Shown one piece after another: positions 16,188 through 25,391 of a stretch of DNA of 64,000 nucleotides. The notes beneath the pieces were generated by a model. The model saw nothing but the letters and a program-made list of their open reading frames with translations, made no database searches and was not told the origin of the DNA. Source of the stretch: Arthrobacter sp. EPSL27 (GTDB lineage Bacteria > Actinomycetota > Actinomycetes > Actinomycetales > Micrococcaceae). Location of the stretch: NCBI RefSeq assembly GCF_001512305.1, contig NZ_LNUT01000001.1, positions 1 through 64,000 on the forward strand, given 5' to 3'. Each line of letters begins with the position of its first letter. Position 1 is the stretch's first letter. The translations under genes were made by a program, and so were the position numbers.

Positions 16188-19100
16188 ATGAGCAAGAAGG
16201 TGAGGGTGCGCACCGGCGCCACCGCCCCGGCCGAACTGCGCGGCAGGATGACCTCGGACGGCGGCGCTGCCGAGGGGACAATCCTGACGTCGGAGGCTCC
16301 GGACCAGGCCGCACGCTGGCAGGAGGGCGAACGGCTGGACCAGCTCTTTGAGGACCGGTGCGACCTGCTGCGGGAACAAGGCCTGGGCGGGCAGCTTGCC
16401 GTGGACGCGGGGGACATAGCCCTGAGCTACCTGGAGCTGGATGCCCGGGCCAACCAGCTGGCGCGCCGCCTCCTGGAACGCGGCGCCCGGCCCGGGGACC
16501 GCATAGCCCTCCTGTTCGACGAGCCGTGGCGCGCGTACGTGGCGATGCTCGCGGTGCTGAAGATCCACGCCGCCTATGTGCCGCTGGACCCGGCGTTCCC
16601 CCCGGACCGCCTGAAGTACATCGTCGAGGACGCTGACGTCGCGATGGTGCTGTCACTGTCGCGGCTGACGGAACTCCTGCCCGAGGTGGCCGCCCAGACG
16701 GTCTGCCTTGACGTGGAGCAGCCGCACGTGGACGCCCAGGACCCCGGACGCGTGGACGGTGCGGACATCGGCGGGACCGTTGATGAGCTGGCCTACATCA
16801 TCTATACCTCCGGTTCCACCGGCCGGCCCAAGGGTGTGGCAGTGGAGCACGCCAGCATCTGCAACTTCGTCCGGGTGGCGTCCGATATCTACGGCATCGA
16901 ACAGACGGACAGGGTCTACCAGGGCATGACCATCGCCTTCGACTTCTCCGTCGAGGAAATCTGGGTCTCCTGGATGGCCGGCGCCACCCTGGTGCCCAAG
17001 CCCGGCGGCCCCAGCCTGCTCGGGGCCGACCTTGCGGAGTACCTGCAGGAAAAGAACATCTCCGCCCTGTGCTGCGTTCCGACGCTGCTGGCGACGATCG
17101 ACGAGGACCTGCCGGGCCTGCGCTTCCTGCTGGTGTCCGGCGAAGCCTGCCCCCGGGACCTCGTGATGCGCTGGCACCGCCCCGGCCGGCGCTTCCTGAA
17201 CGTCTACGGGCCCACGGAGGCCACAGTCACCGCGACGTGGGCACTCCTGGATCCGGACAGGCCGGTCTCGCTCGGCGTGCCCCTGCCCACCTACACGGCC
17301 GTCATCCTGGACCCCGACGGTAGCCGTGCCCTTCCCCCCGGGGAATCGGGGGAGATCGGACTGGCCGGCGTGGGGCTGGCACGCGGCTACGTGAACCGCC
17401 CCGATCTGACGGAGAAGGCCTTCATCCCGGATTTTCTCGGCATCGGCAACAACCCGTCCGGCCGGATCTACCGCACCGGCGACCTGGGCAGGTTCAACGC
17501 CGACGGTGAGATCGAGTACTTCGGCCGCATCGACACCCAGGTCAAAATCCGCGGCTACCGCATCGAACTGACCGAAATCGAATCCTTCCTTTTGCAGCTT
17601 CCCGGCATCGCCCAGGGCGTGGTGGAGAAGTTCTCGCAGGAGAACGGATCCGTGGAGCTGGCCGCGTACTACACCCTCCGCCAGGACGCGGAGAACGTGG
17701 ACGCCCGCGACATCCGGGAAATGCTCCGCACCAGGCTCCCCGGGTACATGGTTCCGGCCTACTTCGAGCAGCTGGAGTCCATGCCCATGATGGCCAGCGG
17801 CAAGGTGGACCGTAAGCGGCTACCGCGGCCCACCCACCGGTTGGGCATAGCCGGCAACGGAGCCTTCACCGCCCCGGCCACTGCCACCGAGACGGCACTG
17901 GCCGAACAGCTCGGCACGGTGCTGGGCCTCGACAAGATCTCCACGGACGCGCACTTCTTCAACGACCTGGGCGCGGATTCCCTGCTGATGGCGCACTACT
18001 GCGCCCGGATCCGGAAGCAAACCGACCTGCCGCCGGCGGCCATGCAGGACATCTACAAGCACCCCACGGTCCGGCAGCTGGCCGAGTACCTCGACGCCGT
18101 CCGGCGGGACACCGTCCTGGAACCGGCAGTTCCGGCGGCAGGCCTGGCGCCCCCCGCCGAGCCGTACCGCGTCAGCTCCCTCCGGTACGCCCTCTGCGGC
18201 GCGGTCCAGCTGCTGTTTTTCCTGGGCTACACCATGTACGCCGCCTGGCTGCTGGTGTTCGGCTACGAATGGGCGGCCGGCGGGTCCAACTTCTTTGAGA
18301 TGTGGCTGCGGTCGGTCGGGTTCGGCGCGGCCATGTTCCTGATCCTGTCCGTGACCCCGATCCTCTTCAAGTGGGCCGTCGCTGGACGCTGGAAGCCCGG
18401 CGACATCCGGATCTGGAGCTTTGACTACCTCCGGTTCTGGGCGGTCAAGACGCTCACACGGGCCAACCCCCTGGTGCTGTTCGCCGGCTCCCCGCTGTTC
18501 GTCCTGTACCTGAAGATGCTTGGCGCGAATATCGGCAAGGGAGTGGTGGTCTTCTCCCGGAAGGTCCCGGGATGCCCGGACCTGCTGACCATTGGGGACA
18601 ACACCGTCGTCCACAAAAACGCCTCGATCCTGTGCTACCGGGCCCATTCCGGCATGATCCAGAAAGGCCCCGTGACGCTGGGCAGCAACGTGCTGGTCTC
18701 GGAGCGGACCACGCTCGACATCGGAGCATCCATGGGGGACAACAGCCAGCTCGGGCACGCCTCATCGCTCCAGTCCTGGCAGGCCGTGCCCGCCGGTGAA
18801 GTCTGGCACGGCTCCCCGGCGGTACGGGCCGCCACAAACTACCTCCGGGTGCCGGCGGCTGACTGCAGCACACGCCGTCGCGTCATCTTCAGCCTGCTCC
18901 AGCTCTTCAGCCGCCTGGTCCTGGTTCTCCCGGTCGGCATCCTCGGGCTCGCGGCGCTGCTGCCGTCCTACCTGGACACCGGACACCTGCAGCTGGACGC
19001 CGTTGCGTTCTTCCTCGACCTGATGGCCGTGACCTTTGTGCTGTTCGTCGCCGGGCTGTTCACCGGCCTCTTCTTCACCCTGTGCGTTCCGCGGGTGCTG

Positions 19101-20441
19101 AACCGCTTCCTCAAGCCCGATGTGGTGTATCCGCTGTACGGCTGGCACTACTCCGTGCACCGGACCATCATGCGGTTCTCGAGCCTCGGGGTGTACAAGA
19201 ACCTCTTCGGCGACAGCTCGTACATCGTGCACTACCTTAAGGCCCTCGGATGGGACCTTGGCAAGGTGCAGCAGACCGGCTCGAACTTCGGCCCCACCCT
19301 GTCCCATGAGTCGCCGTTCCTCAGCGCCGTGGGAACCGGGACCATGGTGTCGGACGGCCTGAACATGATGAACGCCGACTACACCAACACCTCGTTCCGG
19401 CTCTCCAAGGTCCAGATCGCCGGGCACAACTTCCTGGGGAACAACATCACGTTCCCGATCGGGGCGCAGGCCGGAGAGAACTGCCTGCTGGCCACCAAGG
19501 TCATGATTCCCATCGATGGGCCGGTCCGCCGGGACGTGGGACTGCTGGGCTCACCGGCCTTCGAGATTCCACGGTCGGTCCAGCGCGACGCCCAGTTCGA
19601 CGAGCTCAAGCAGGCCGAAGCCATGCAGCGGCTCCTCCCGTCCAAGAACCGGCACAACATTGTGAGCATGGCGCTTTACCTGGCCGTGCGCTGGTTCCTG
19701 CTGTTCGTCGCAGCGCTGGCGGGCGCGGTCGCCGTCACCGGCCACGATTTCGTTGGCGTCCTGGCCATCTCCGGCGCCATGCTGGGCTTGATGGTGTTCC
19801 GCATCCTGTTCATGGCGCTGGTGGAGCGCTCGGTCATGGGATTCCGGCGCCTGAAGCCCCAGTTCTGCTCCATCTACGATCCGTATTTCTGGCAGCACGA
19901 ACGCCTCTGGAAGCTCCTGGGCGGTCCTGCCTTCAACGGCACCCCGTTTAAGCCCGTGCTCTGGCGGATCTTCGGCGTCCGGATGGGCAAGCGGGTCTAC
20001 GACGGCGGGTTGAACATGCCGGAGAAAACCCTCGTGACCATCGGCGATGACTGCACGTTCAACGAGGGAGTGCACGTGCAGGGCCACTCCATGGAGGACG
20101 GCGCCTTCAAGTCGGACTACGTAGTGATCGGCAACGGCTGCACCCTTGCCGTGGATTCCTGGGTCAACTACGGGGTGGTGCTGCACGACGGCTCGTCCGT
20201 CGGAGCCGACGCCATGCTGATGAAGGGCGAGGACGTCCCCGAGGGGGCAACGTTCACCGGCAACCCGGCCCGGGAGATGACCGTCCCGGCAAACCGGGAG
20301 CAGGGTGTCCCCGCCATTGCAGGCGGTCCCCGCCACCGCAGCATCGAGGCCTCAGCCGCCGACCGGAAGCCGGCTGACGGCGGGCACCGGAAGCAGCGGG
20401 CCGTCCACCGCCAGCGCAAGTCGGCCCTGTCCGGGCGCTAG
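16188..20441 (+). CDS. Membrane NRPS-like poly-amino-acid synthetase (Pls type)
   Basis: 1417 residues with the layout of epsilon-poly-L-lysine synthetase. An adenylation domain (about 50-550) shows YIIYTSGSTGRPKG (203-216), NVYGPTEAT, YRTGDLGRF, the A8 motif and GKVDRKRLP near 538. The A4 loop has D252 (equivalent to the alpha-amine-binding Asp) and acidic E256, fitting a basic side chain. A carrier domain carries Ser598 in LGADSLL for phosphopantetheine. Then six membrane helices in three pairs (671-733, 898-973, 1159-1215) alternate with three acetyltransferase-like hexapeptide domains (778-884, 978-1138, 1222-1368) that condense monomers. The C-terminus is Arg/Lys-rich. Strong AAGGAG site. 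Neighbours predict diaminobutyrate as monomer; lysine or another diamino acid remains possible. Confidence 0.9.
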   Translation: MSKKVRVRTGATAPAELRGRMTSDGGAAEGTILTSEAPDQAARWQEGERLDQLFEDRCDLLREQGLGGQLAVDAGDIALSYLELDARANQLARRLLERGARPGDRIALLFDEPWRAYVAMLAVLKIHAAYVPLDPAFPPDRLKYIVEDADVAMVLSLSRLTELLPEVAAQTVCLDVEQPHVDAQDPGRVDGADIGGTVDELAYIIYTSGSTGRPKGVAVEHASICNFVRVASDIYGIEQTDRVYQGMTIAFDFSVEEIWVSWMAGATLVPKPGGPSLLGADLAEYLQEKNISALCCVPTLLATIDEDLPGLRFLLVSGEACPRDLVMRWHRPGRRFLNVYGPTEATVTATWALLDPDRPVSLGVPLPTYTAVILDPDGSRALPPGESGEIGLAGVGLARGYVNRPDLTEKAFIPDFLGIGNNPSGRIYRTGDLGRFNADGEIEYFGRIDTQVKIRGYRIELTEIESFLLQLPGIAQGVVEKFSQENGSVELAAYYTLRQDAENVDARDIREMLRTRLPGYMVPAYFEQLESMPMMASGKVDRKRLPRPTHRLGIAGNGAFTAPATATETALAEQLGTVLGLDKISTDAHFFNDLGADSLLMAHYCARIRKQTDLPPAAMQDIYKHPTVRQLAEYLDAVRRDTVLEPAVPAAGLAPPAEPYRVSSLRYALCGAVQLLFFLGYTMYAAWLLVFGYEWAAGGSNFFEMWLRSVGFGAAMFLILSVTPILFKWAVAGRWKPGDIRIWSFDYLRFWAVKTLTRANPLVLFAGSPLFVLYLKMLGANIGKGVVVFSRKVPGCPDLLTIGDNTVVHKNASILCYRAHSGMIQKGPVTLGSNVLVSERTTLDIGASMGDNSQLGHASSLQSWQAVPAGEVWHGSPAVRAATNYLRVPAADCSTRRRVIFSLLQLFSRLVLVLPVGILGLAALLPSYLDTGHLQLDAVAFFLDLMAVTFVLFVAGLFTGLFFTLCVPRVLNRFLKPDVVYPLYGWHYSVHRTIMRFSSLGVYKNLFGDSSYIVHYLKALGWDLGKVQQTGSNFGPTLSHESPFLSAVGTGTMVSDGLNMMNADYTNTSFRLSKVQIAGHNFLGNNITFPIGAQAGENCLLATKVMIPIDGPVRRDVGLLGSPAFEIPRSVQRDAQFDELKQAEAMQRLLPSKNRHNIVSMALYLAVRWFLLFVAALAGAVAVTGHDFVGVLAISGAMLGLMVFRILFMALVERSVMGFRRLKPQFCSIYDPYFWQHERLWKLLGGPAFNGTPFKPVLWRIFGVRMGKRVYDGGLNMPEKTLVTIGDDCTFNEGVHVQGHSMEDGAFKSDYVVIGNGCTLAVDSWVNYGVVLHDGSSVGADAMLMKGEDVPEGATFTGNPAREMTVPANREQGVPAIAGGPRHRSIEASAADRKPADGGHRKQRAVHRQRKSALSGR

Positions 20442-20458
20442 GCGGAGAGGGCTCCGCC
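20441..20458. terminator. Short hairpin between convergent genes
   Basis: Seven-base stem (GGCGGAG/CTCCGCC) with a 4-base loop in the 19-base gap between the polymer synthetase and RND genes, likely working in both directions. Confidence 0.4.
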
Positions 20459-20460
20459 GG

Positions 20461-23400
20461 CTAGCGGGATCCGGTCGGGACGCCGGCGTCCTCGGGGAGG
20501 TCGTCCGGGAAGTCGTCGGGGACGGCTCCCGGCGCCGCCCGGCGGCCGCGGGACCGCGCAGGGGCGGTGACCTGCCCGGCACCGGAGCCCTGATCGGCCT
20601 CCGCGCGTGCCAGCGCCTTCCGCTCGCGACGTCCCTCCACCAGCCGGTACAGGACCGGGACCAGCACCAGGGTCAGGGCCGTGGAGGAGATCAGGCCGCC
20701 GATCACCACGATGGCGAGCGGCTGGGAGATGAACCCGCCGCCGCCGGTCAGGCCCAGGGCCATCGGCGTCAGGGCGAACACGGTGGCCAGTGCGGTCATG
20801 AGGATTGGCCGGAGGCGCTGGCGGGCGCCGTGGGTGATGGCATCGGCCACATTCATGCCGGGCTCGCCGTTGCGCGGCTGGCGGTACTGGTTGATGAGGT
20901 CGATCAGCACAATGGCGTTGGTCACCACGATGCCCACCAGCATCAGCATGCCGATCAGGGCCGGCAGGCCCAGCGGCACACCGGTGATCAGCAGCAGCCC
21001 GATCGCGCCGGTGGCCGCGAACGGCACCGAGACCAGCAGGATCAGCGGCTGGATAAGGGATTTGAAGGTGGCCACCATGATCACGTAGACGATCGCGATG
21101 GCGGCCAGCAGGGCAAGGCCCAGCTGCCCGAAGGACTCTGCCTGCTGGGTGGTGGCGCCGCCGATCTCGGCCGTGACTCCCGCCGGCAGCTGGACGGTCT
21201 TGAGCCGGGCCTGCACCTCGGTGCTCACCGCGCCCAGGTTGGAGCCCGACGGCGTCACTGACACGCGTGCGGTCCGCTGGCCGTTGCTGGCGGTAATCGA
21301 GACCGGGACGTCCACCTGTTCGACGGCGGCGATGCTCACCAGCGGCACGGGCCCGGCCGCCGTCGGCAGCGGTGTCTGCCGGACGGCGTCGATGCTGCTG
21401 AAACGGGTTCCTTCGCCGATCCGCACGGGGTAGTCGTTGGTGTCGATGCGCACCGTCCCGGCCGGAACCGGGCTGATGGTGGAGGCAAGTACACCGGCCA
21501 CCTGTTCCTCGCTCAGGCCGGCCGCGACGGCTTTCGCGCGGTCCACCTTGACCTGGACCACGGCCTGGCTGGCGGCGAGGTTGGTGGCCACCTCGGATGC
21601 GCCGGGGACGCCCTCCATGGCCTTGACCATGGTGTCGCTGGCCGTCCGGAGGTCAGCGGTGGTGGCTGCCTTCAGGGTGATGTCCACGGTGGACGAGGTG
21701 CCGAAGCCGCCCTGCTGGGAGCCCACGGTGATCTTTCCGGAACCGGGGATCCTGGCCAGTTCGTTGCGGACGGTGTCCTTGAGCTGGCCCTGGTCGGCCT
21801 TCTCCTCGGTCACCACGGTGAAGCTGGAGCTTGAGGCCCCGGACGACAGCAGCGCGGAGAACCCGGACTGGGCGTTGCCGGTGGTGACCTGGACGTCCTT
21901 GACGCCGTCGATCTCCCGCAGGACTTCCTCGACCTTGACCGCAGCGGCGCTGGTGTCGGCCAGGCTGGTGCCGGACGGGAGGGTCTGCCGCACGGTCATG
22001 CTGTTCTCACCGGAGTTGCCCAGCAGGTCGGTGGCCAGCAGCGGCGTCATGGCGGCGGTGCCGCCGAGGACCAGCAGGGCGGCGATGAGGGTCACGACCG
22101 GATGCTTCTGGGTCTTGGTCAGGACCGGCAGGTAGCCGCGCTGCAGGACGGTGCGCTGCTCGGCCTCATGGGCCTGCGCAGCAATCTCCCGGGCCGTGGC
22201 TGCCCGGCCTGCGGCATCGGTGTCTTCTCGGGCTGCCCCCGTCTCGGCGCCCGGGTTCCGCAGGAACCAGTACGCCAGGACCGGCACGATGGTGAGCGAG
22301 ACAAGCAGGGACGACAGCAGGGCGATGGTGACCGTCAGGGCGAACGGCCGGAAGAGTTCGCCGGCCAGGCCGGCCACGAATGCGATCGGCAGGAAGACGG
22401 CCACGGTGGTCAGGGTGGAGGCCGTGATGGCGCCGGCGACTTCCCGGATGGACGTCTGGATGGCGGTGATCTTCGGCTCGCCGTAGCTGAGGTGGCGTTT
22501 GATGTTCTCGATCACCACGATCGAGTCGTCCACCACGCGTCCGATCGCGATGGTGAGCGCGCCGAGGGTCAGGATGTTCAGCGAGTAGCCCGTGGCCGAC
22601 AGGCCGATGAAGGTGATCAGCAGGGACAGAGGGATGGAGACTGCCGTGACCAGGGTGGCCCGGACGGACATCAGGAACACCAGGATCACGCCGACGGCGA
22701 AGCCCAGGCCCAGCAGGCCCTCGGTGGTGAGGTCCTTGATGGACTTTTCAATGAACGGCGCCTGGTCGAAGATCGGGGTGAACTTCGCGTTGGAGCCGAG
22801 CTCGGCCTCAAGTTCCGGCAGGATGTCCTTCACGGCGTGGGAGATGCCCACGGTGTCGCCCTCGGGCTTTTTGGTAACGGACAGGGCCAGGGTTTCCTTG
22901 CCGTTGGTCCGTGTGATGGAGGTGCGGGCATCCTCGGCGATGCTGACGTCCGCGACGCTGCCGATGGTTGCGGCGTTCCGGGTGCCGCCCAGCGGAAGAG
23001 CCCGGATGGCGTCGAGGGAGTCCACAGGGCTGCCGATCTGCAGCGAGAGTGTTTTGCCCTGCTCTTCGATGGTGCCGGCGGGAACCAGGGCCCCGTTGTT
23101 CCGCAGGGCCTCGCTGATGGACTGGATGCCCGCGCCGGAGGCCGCCATGGCCTCGGGGCGGGGGAGGATCTTGATGTGCTGGGTGGCCCCGCCGGTCACT
23201 TCGGCGCCGCGGACGCCGTCGAGCTTCTGCAGCCGCGGAACGGTGAGCCGGGCCAGGTCGGCGTTCAGTTCGCTCAGGGGCTTGTCGGACGAGACCGCCA
23301 GGAACACGATGGGGAAATCGCTGATGCTGCCGGCGATGGCCTGGGGCTGGACGTCGTCCGGCAGCGACCGCTTGGCGTTGGAGATAGCGCGGTCGATCTG

Positions 23401-23721
23401 GTTCCGGGCACGGTCCAGGTTGGAGCCATAGGTGAAGACCATGCTGATCTGGGAGACGCCGTTGCGCGACGTGGAGGACGTCGATTCCAAACCCTCCACG
23501 CCGTTGAGCGCAGTCTCCAGCGGCCCGCTGACCTGCTTGTCCACCACTTCGGGGGAGGCCCCCGGCATGGACGTGATGACCGTGATCTGCGGGAACTCGA
23601 TGGACGGGATGAGTTCCTGCTTGAGCGAGGACATCGTGATCACGCCGAAGACCGACGCGAAAACGGTGACCAGGGCGATCAGGGCCCGGTTGGCCAGCGA
23701 CAGCTTTGCAAGCCGGAACAT
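20461..23721 (-). CDS. RND family efflux permease (AcrB/HAE1-like)
   Basis: 1086 residues: a transmembrane helix at the N-terminus (about 12-30), a first large periplasm-facing-type loop with the porter pattern LKQELIPSIEFPQITVITSMPG, a block of helices around residues 335-475, a second large loop, and a final helix block ending near 1040. The conserved GRVVDDSIVVIENI motif carries the proton-relay Asp pair. The family exports drugs, lipids or peptides using the proton gradient. Actinobacterial members work without an outer membrane, like Bacillus SwrC. No adaptor gene adjoins. It converges on the polymer cluster, so a role in exporting or tolerating the product is possible but unproven. Confidence 0.85.
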   Translation of the reverse strand: MFRLAKLSLANRALIALVTVFASVFGVITMSSLKQELIPSIEFPQITVITSMPGASPEVVDKQVSGPLETALNGVEGLESTSSTSRNGVSQISMVFTYGSNLDRARNQIDRAISNAKRSLPDDVQPQAIAGSISDFPIVFLAVSSDKPLSELNADLARLTVPRLQKLDGVRGAEVTGGATQHIKILPRPEAMAASGAGIQSISEALRNNGALVPAGTIEEQGKTLSLQIGSPVDSLDAIRALPLGGTRNAATIGSVADVSIAEDARTSITRTNGKETLALSVTKKPEGDTVGISHAVKDILPELEAELGSNAKFTPIFDQAPFIEKSIKDLTTEGLLGLGFAVGVILVFLMSVRATLVTAVSIPLSLLITFIGLSATGYSLNILTLGALTIAIGRVVDDSIVVIENIKRHLSYGEPKITAIQTSIREVAGAITASTLTTVAVFLPIAFVAGLAGELFRPFALTVTIALLSSLLVSLTIVPVLAYWFLRNPGAETGAAREDTDAAGRAATAREIAAQAHEAEQRTVLQRGYLPVLTKTQKHPVVTLIAALLVLGGTAAMTPLLATDLLGNSGENSMTVRQTLPSGTSLADTSAAAVKVEEVLREIDGVKDVQVTTGNAQSGFSALLSSGASSSSFTVVTEEKADQGQLKDTVRNELARIPGSGKITVGSQQGGFGTSSTVDITLKAATTADLRTASDTMVKAMEGVPGASEVATNLAASQAVVQVKVDRAKAVAAGLSEEQVAGVLASTISPVPAGTVRIDTNDYPVRIGEGTRFSSIDAVRQTPLPTAAGPVPLVSIAAVEQVDVPVSITASNGQRTARVSVTPSGSNLGAVSTEVQARLKTVQLPAGVTAEIGGATTQQAESFGQLGLALLAAIAIVYVIMVATFKSLIQPLILLVSVPFAATGAIGLLLITGVPLGLPALIGMLMLVGIVVTNAIVLIDLINQYRQPRNGEPGMNVADAITHGARQRLRPILMTALATVFALTPMALGLTGGGGFISQPLAIVVIGGLISSTALTLVLVPVLYRLVEGRRERKALARAEADQGSGAGQVTAPARSRGRRAAPGAVPDDFPDDLPEDAGVPTGSR

Positions 23722-23807
23722 CTTATGGTCTCCTGACGGGTCGGCGGACGTAATTCAACGGGATCTAACCAGCGCAGGGACCAGGGTTCCGCGACCCGGG
23801 ACCGGTG

Positions 23808-25313
23808 TCAGGGGCGGTTGGCGTTGACCGGTTCCAGCTGCAGCGCCTTGGCGGTGTCGGCCTCAAGCTGTGCGGCCAGGTCCGGGTTCTCGTTGAGCTT
23901 GACGCCATAACCGGGCATCATCTCCTTGAACTTGGACTGCCAGCCCTTGAACTGCTTCGGGAAGGACTTCTGCAGCAGTTCGATCATGATCGGCACCGCT
24001 GTGGACGCGCCCGGGGACGCCCCCAGCAGGGCGCCGATCGAGCCGTCGCGGCCGGCGATGACTTCGGTGCCGAACTGCAGCACGCCGCCCTTCCTGGGGT
24101 CCTTCTTGATGATCTGTACACGCTGGCCGGCGGTGATGAGTTCCCAGTCGCCGTCCTGCGCGGCGGGGTAGTACTCGCGCAGGGCCTCAACCTTGGCGCC
24201 GTGCCGCTTGGCGACTTCCTTGACCAGGTAGGCGGTGAGATCCATGTTGTCCTTGGCCACGGCCAGCATCGGAATGATGTTGGAGGGCCGGATGGACAGC
24301 GGCAGGTCCAGGTAGGAGCCGTTCTTCAGGAAGTTGGTGGAGAAGCCGGCGTACGGGCCGAACAGCAGGGACCGCTTGCCGTTGACATAGCGGGTGTCCA
24401 GGTGCGGAACCGACATGGGCGGGGCGCCGACGGAGGCCTGGCCGTAGACTTTGGCGCTGTGCTGGGCCGCGAGCGTCTCGTCCGTGCAGCGGAAGAACTG
24501 GCCGGAGACCGGGAAACCGCCGTAGCCCTTGCTTTCCGGGATGCCGGAGGCCTGCAGGAGGTGCAGTGCGCCGCCGCCGGCGCCGACAAAGACGAACTTG
24601 GCACGGATGGAGCCGTGCTCGCCGGACCGGGGGTGCTTGATGGCCAGATCCCAGCCGCCGCCGGGGGCGCGCTTGATGCCGGTGACGTCGTGGCCATAGT
24701 TGACCTCCACGCCGTTGTTCCCGAGGTAGGTGGTGAGCTCCCGGGTCAGGGCGCCGAAGTCGACGTCGGTCCCTTCCGCGGCGCGGGTGGCGGCGACGCG
24801 CTGCTTCGGGTCACGTCCCTTGACGATCAGCGGCGCCCACTTTGCGATCTGTGCGTGGTCCTCGGAGTATTCCATCGAGCGGAACAGCGGGTTCGGCTTG
24901 AGCGCCTCGTAGCGGGTGCGCAGGAACTTGGTGTTTTCCTCGCCGATCACAAAGCTCATGTGTGGCACGGTGTTGATGAAGCCCTTGGGGGAGCCGATCA
25001 TGCCGTTCGTGACCAGGTGGGACCAGAACTGGCGGGACAGCTGGAACTGCTCGTTGATCAGGAGCGCCTTGGAGGGGTCCACGGAGCCGTCTTTGGCTGC
25101 GGGGGAGTAGTTGAGTTCGCACAGCGCGGCATGTCCGGTGCCGGCGTTGTTCCAGGGCCCGGAGCTTTCCAGGCCGGGCTCGTCCAGCTTCTCGAACAGG
25201 GAGATGGTCCAGTTCGGCTCGAGCTGCTTCAGGAAGGCTCCGAGAGTGGCGCTCATGATGCCGCCGCCAATCAGGACGACGTCGGCATGTTGGGTCTTGG
25301 AAATGAAAGTCAC
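23808..25313 (-). CDS. mqo: Malate:quinone oxidoreductase
   Basis: Peripheral membrane FAD enzyme that oxidises L-malate to oxaloacetate and passes electrons to menaquinone. 501 residues, normal length. The FAD-binding motif [20 protein letters not shown] is near residues 12-31 and the Mqo signature [24 protein letters not shown]... begins near 39. The C-terminal [13 protein letters not shown] motif is also typical. Transcribed on the minus strand, probably alone; a weak region of about 80 bases separates it from the RND gene. Confidence 0.95.
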   Translation of the reverse strand: MTFISKTQHADVVLIGGGIMSATLGAFLKQLEPNWTISLFEKLDEPGLESSGPWNNAGTGHAALCELNYSPAAKDGSVDPSKALLINEQFQLSRQFWSHLVTNGMIGSPKGFINTVPHMSFVIGEENTKFLRTRYEALKPNPLFRSMEYSEDHAQIAKWAPLIVKGRDPKQRVAATRAAEGTDVDFGALTRELTTYLGNNGVEVNYGHDVTGIKRAPGGGWDLAIKHPRSGEHGSIRAKFVFVGAGGGALHLLQASGIPESKGYGGFPVSGQFFRCTDETLAAQHSAKVYGQASVGAPPMSVPHLDTRYVNGKRSLLFGPYAGFSTNFLKNGSYLDLPLSIRPSNIIPMLAVAKDNMDLTAYLVKEVAKRHGAKVEALREYYPAAQDGDWELITAGQRVQIIKKDPRKGGVLQFGTEVIAGRDGSIGALLGASPGASTAVPIMIELLQKSFPKQFKGWQSKFKEMMPGYGVKLNENPDLAAQLEADTAKALQLEPVNANRP

Positions 25314-25391
25314 AATCAGTCTCCGATAGCAGCGGGTCTGGCTGTCACAGAATATCCTTCACGGGCCTCTTACTGAAATTGGCCCCGCCCG

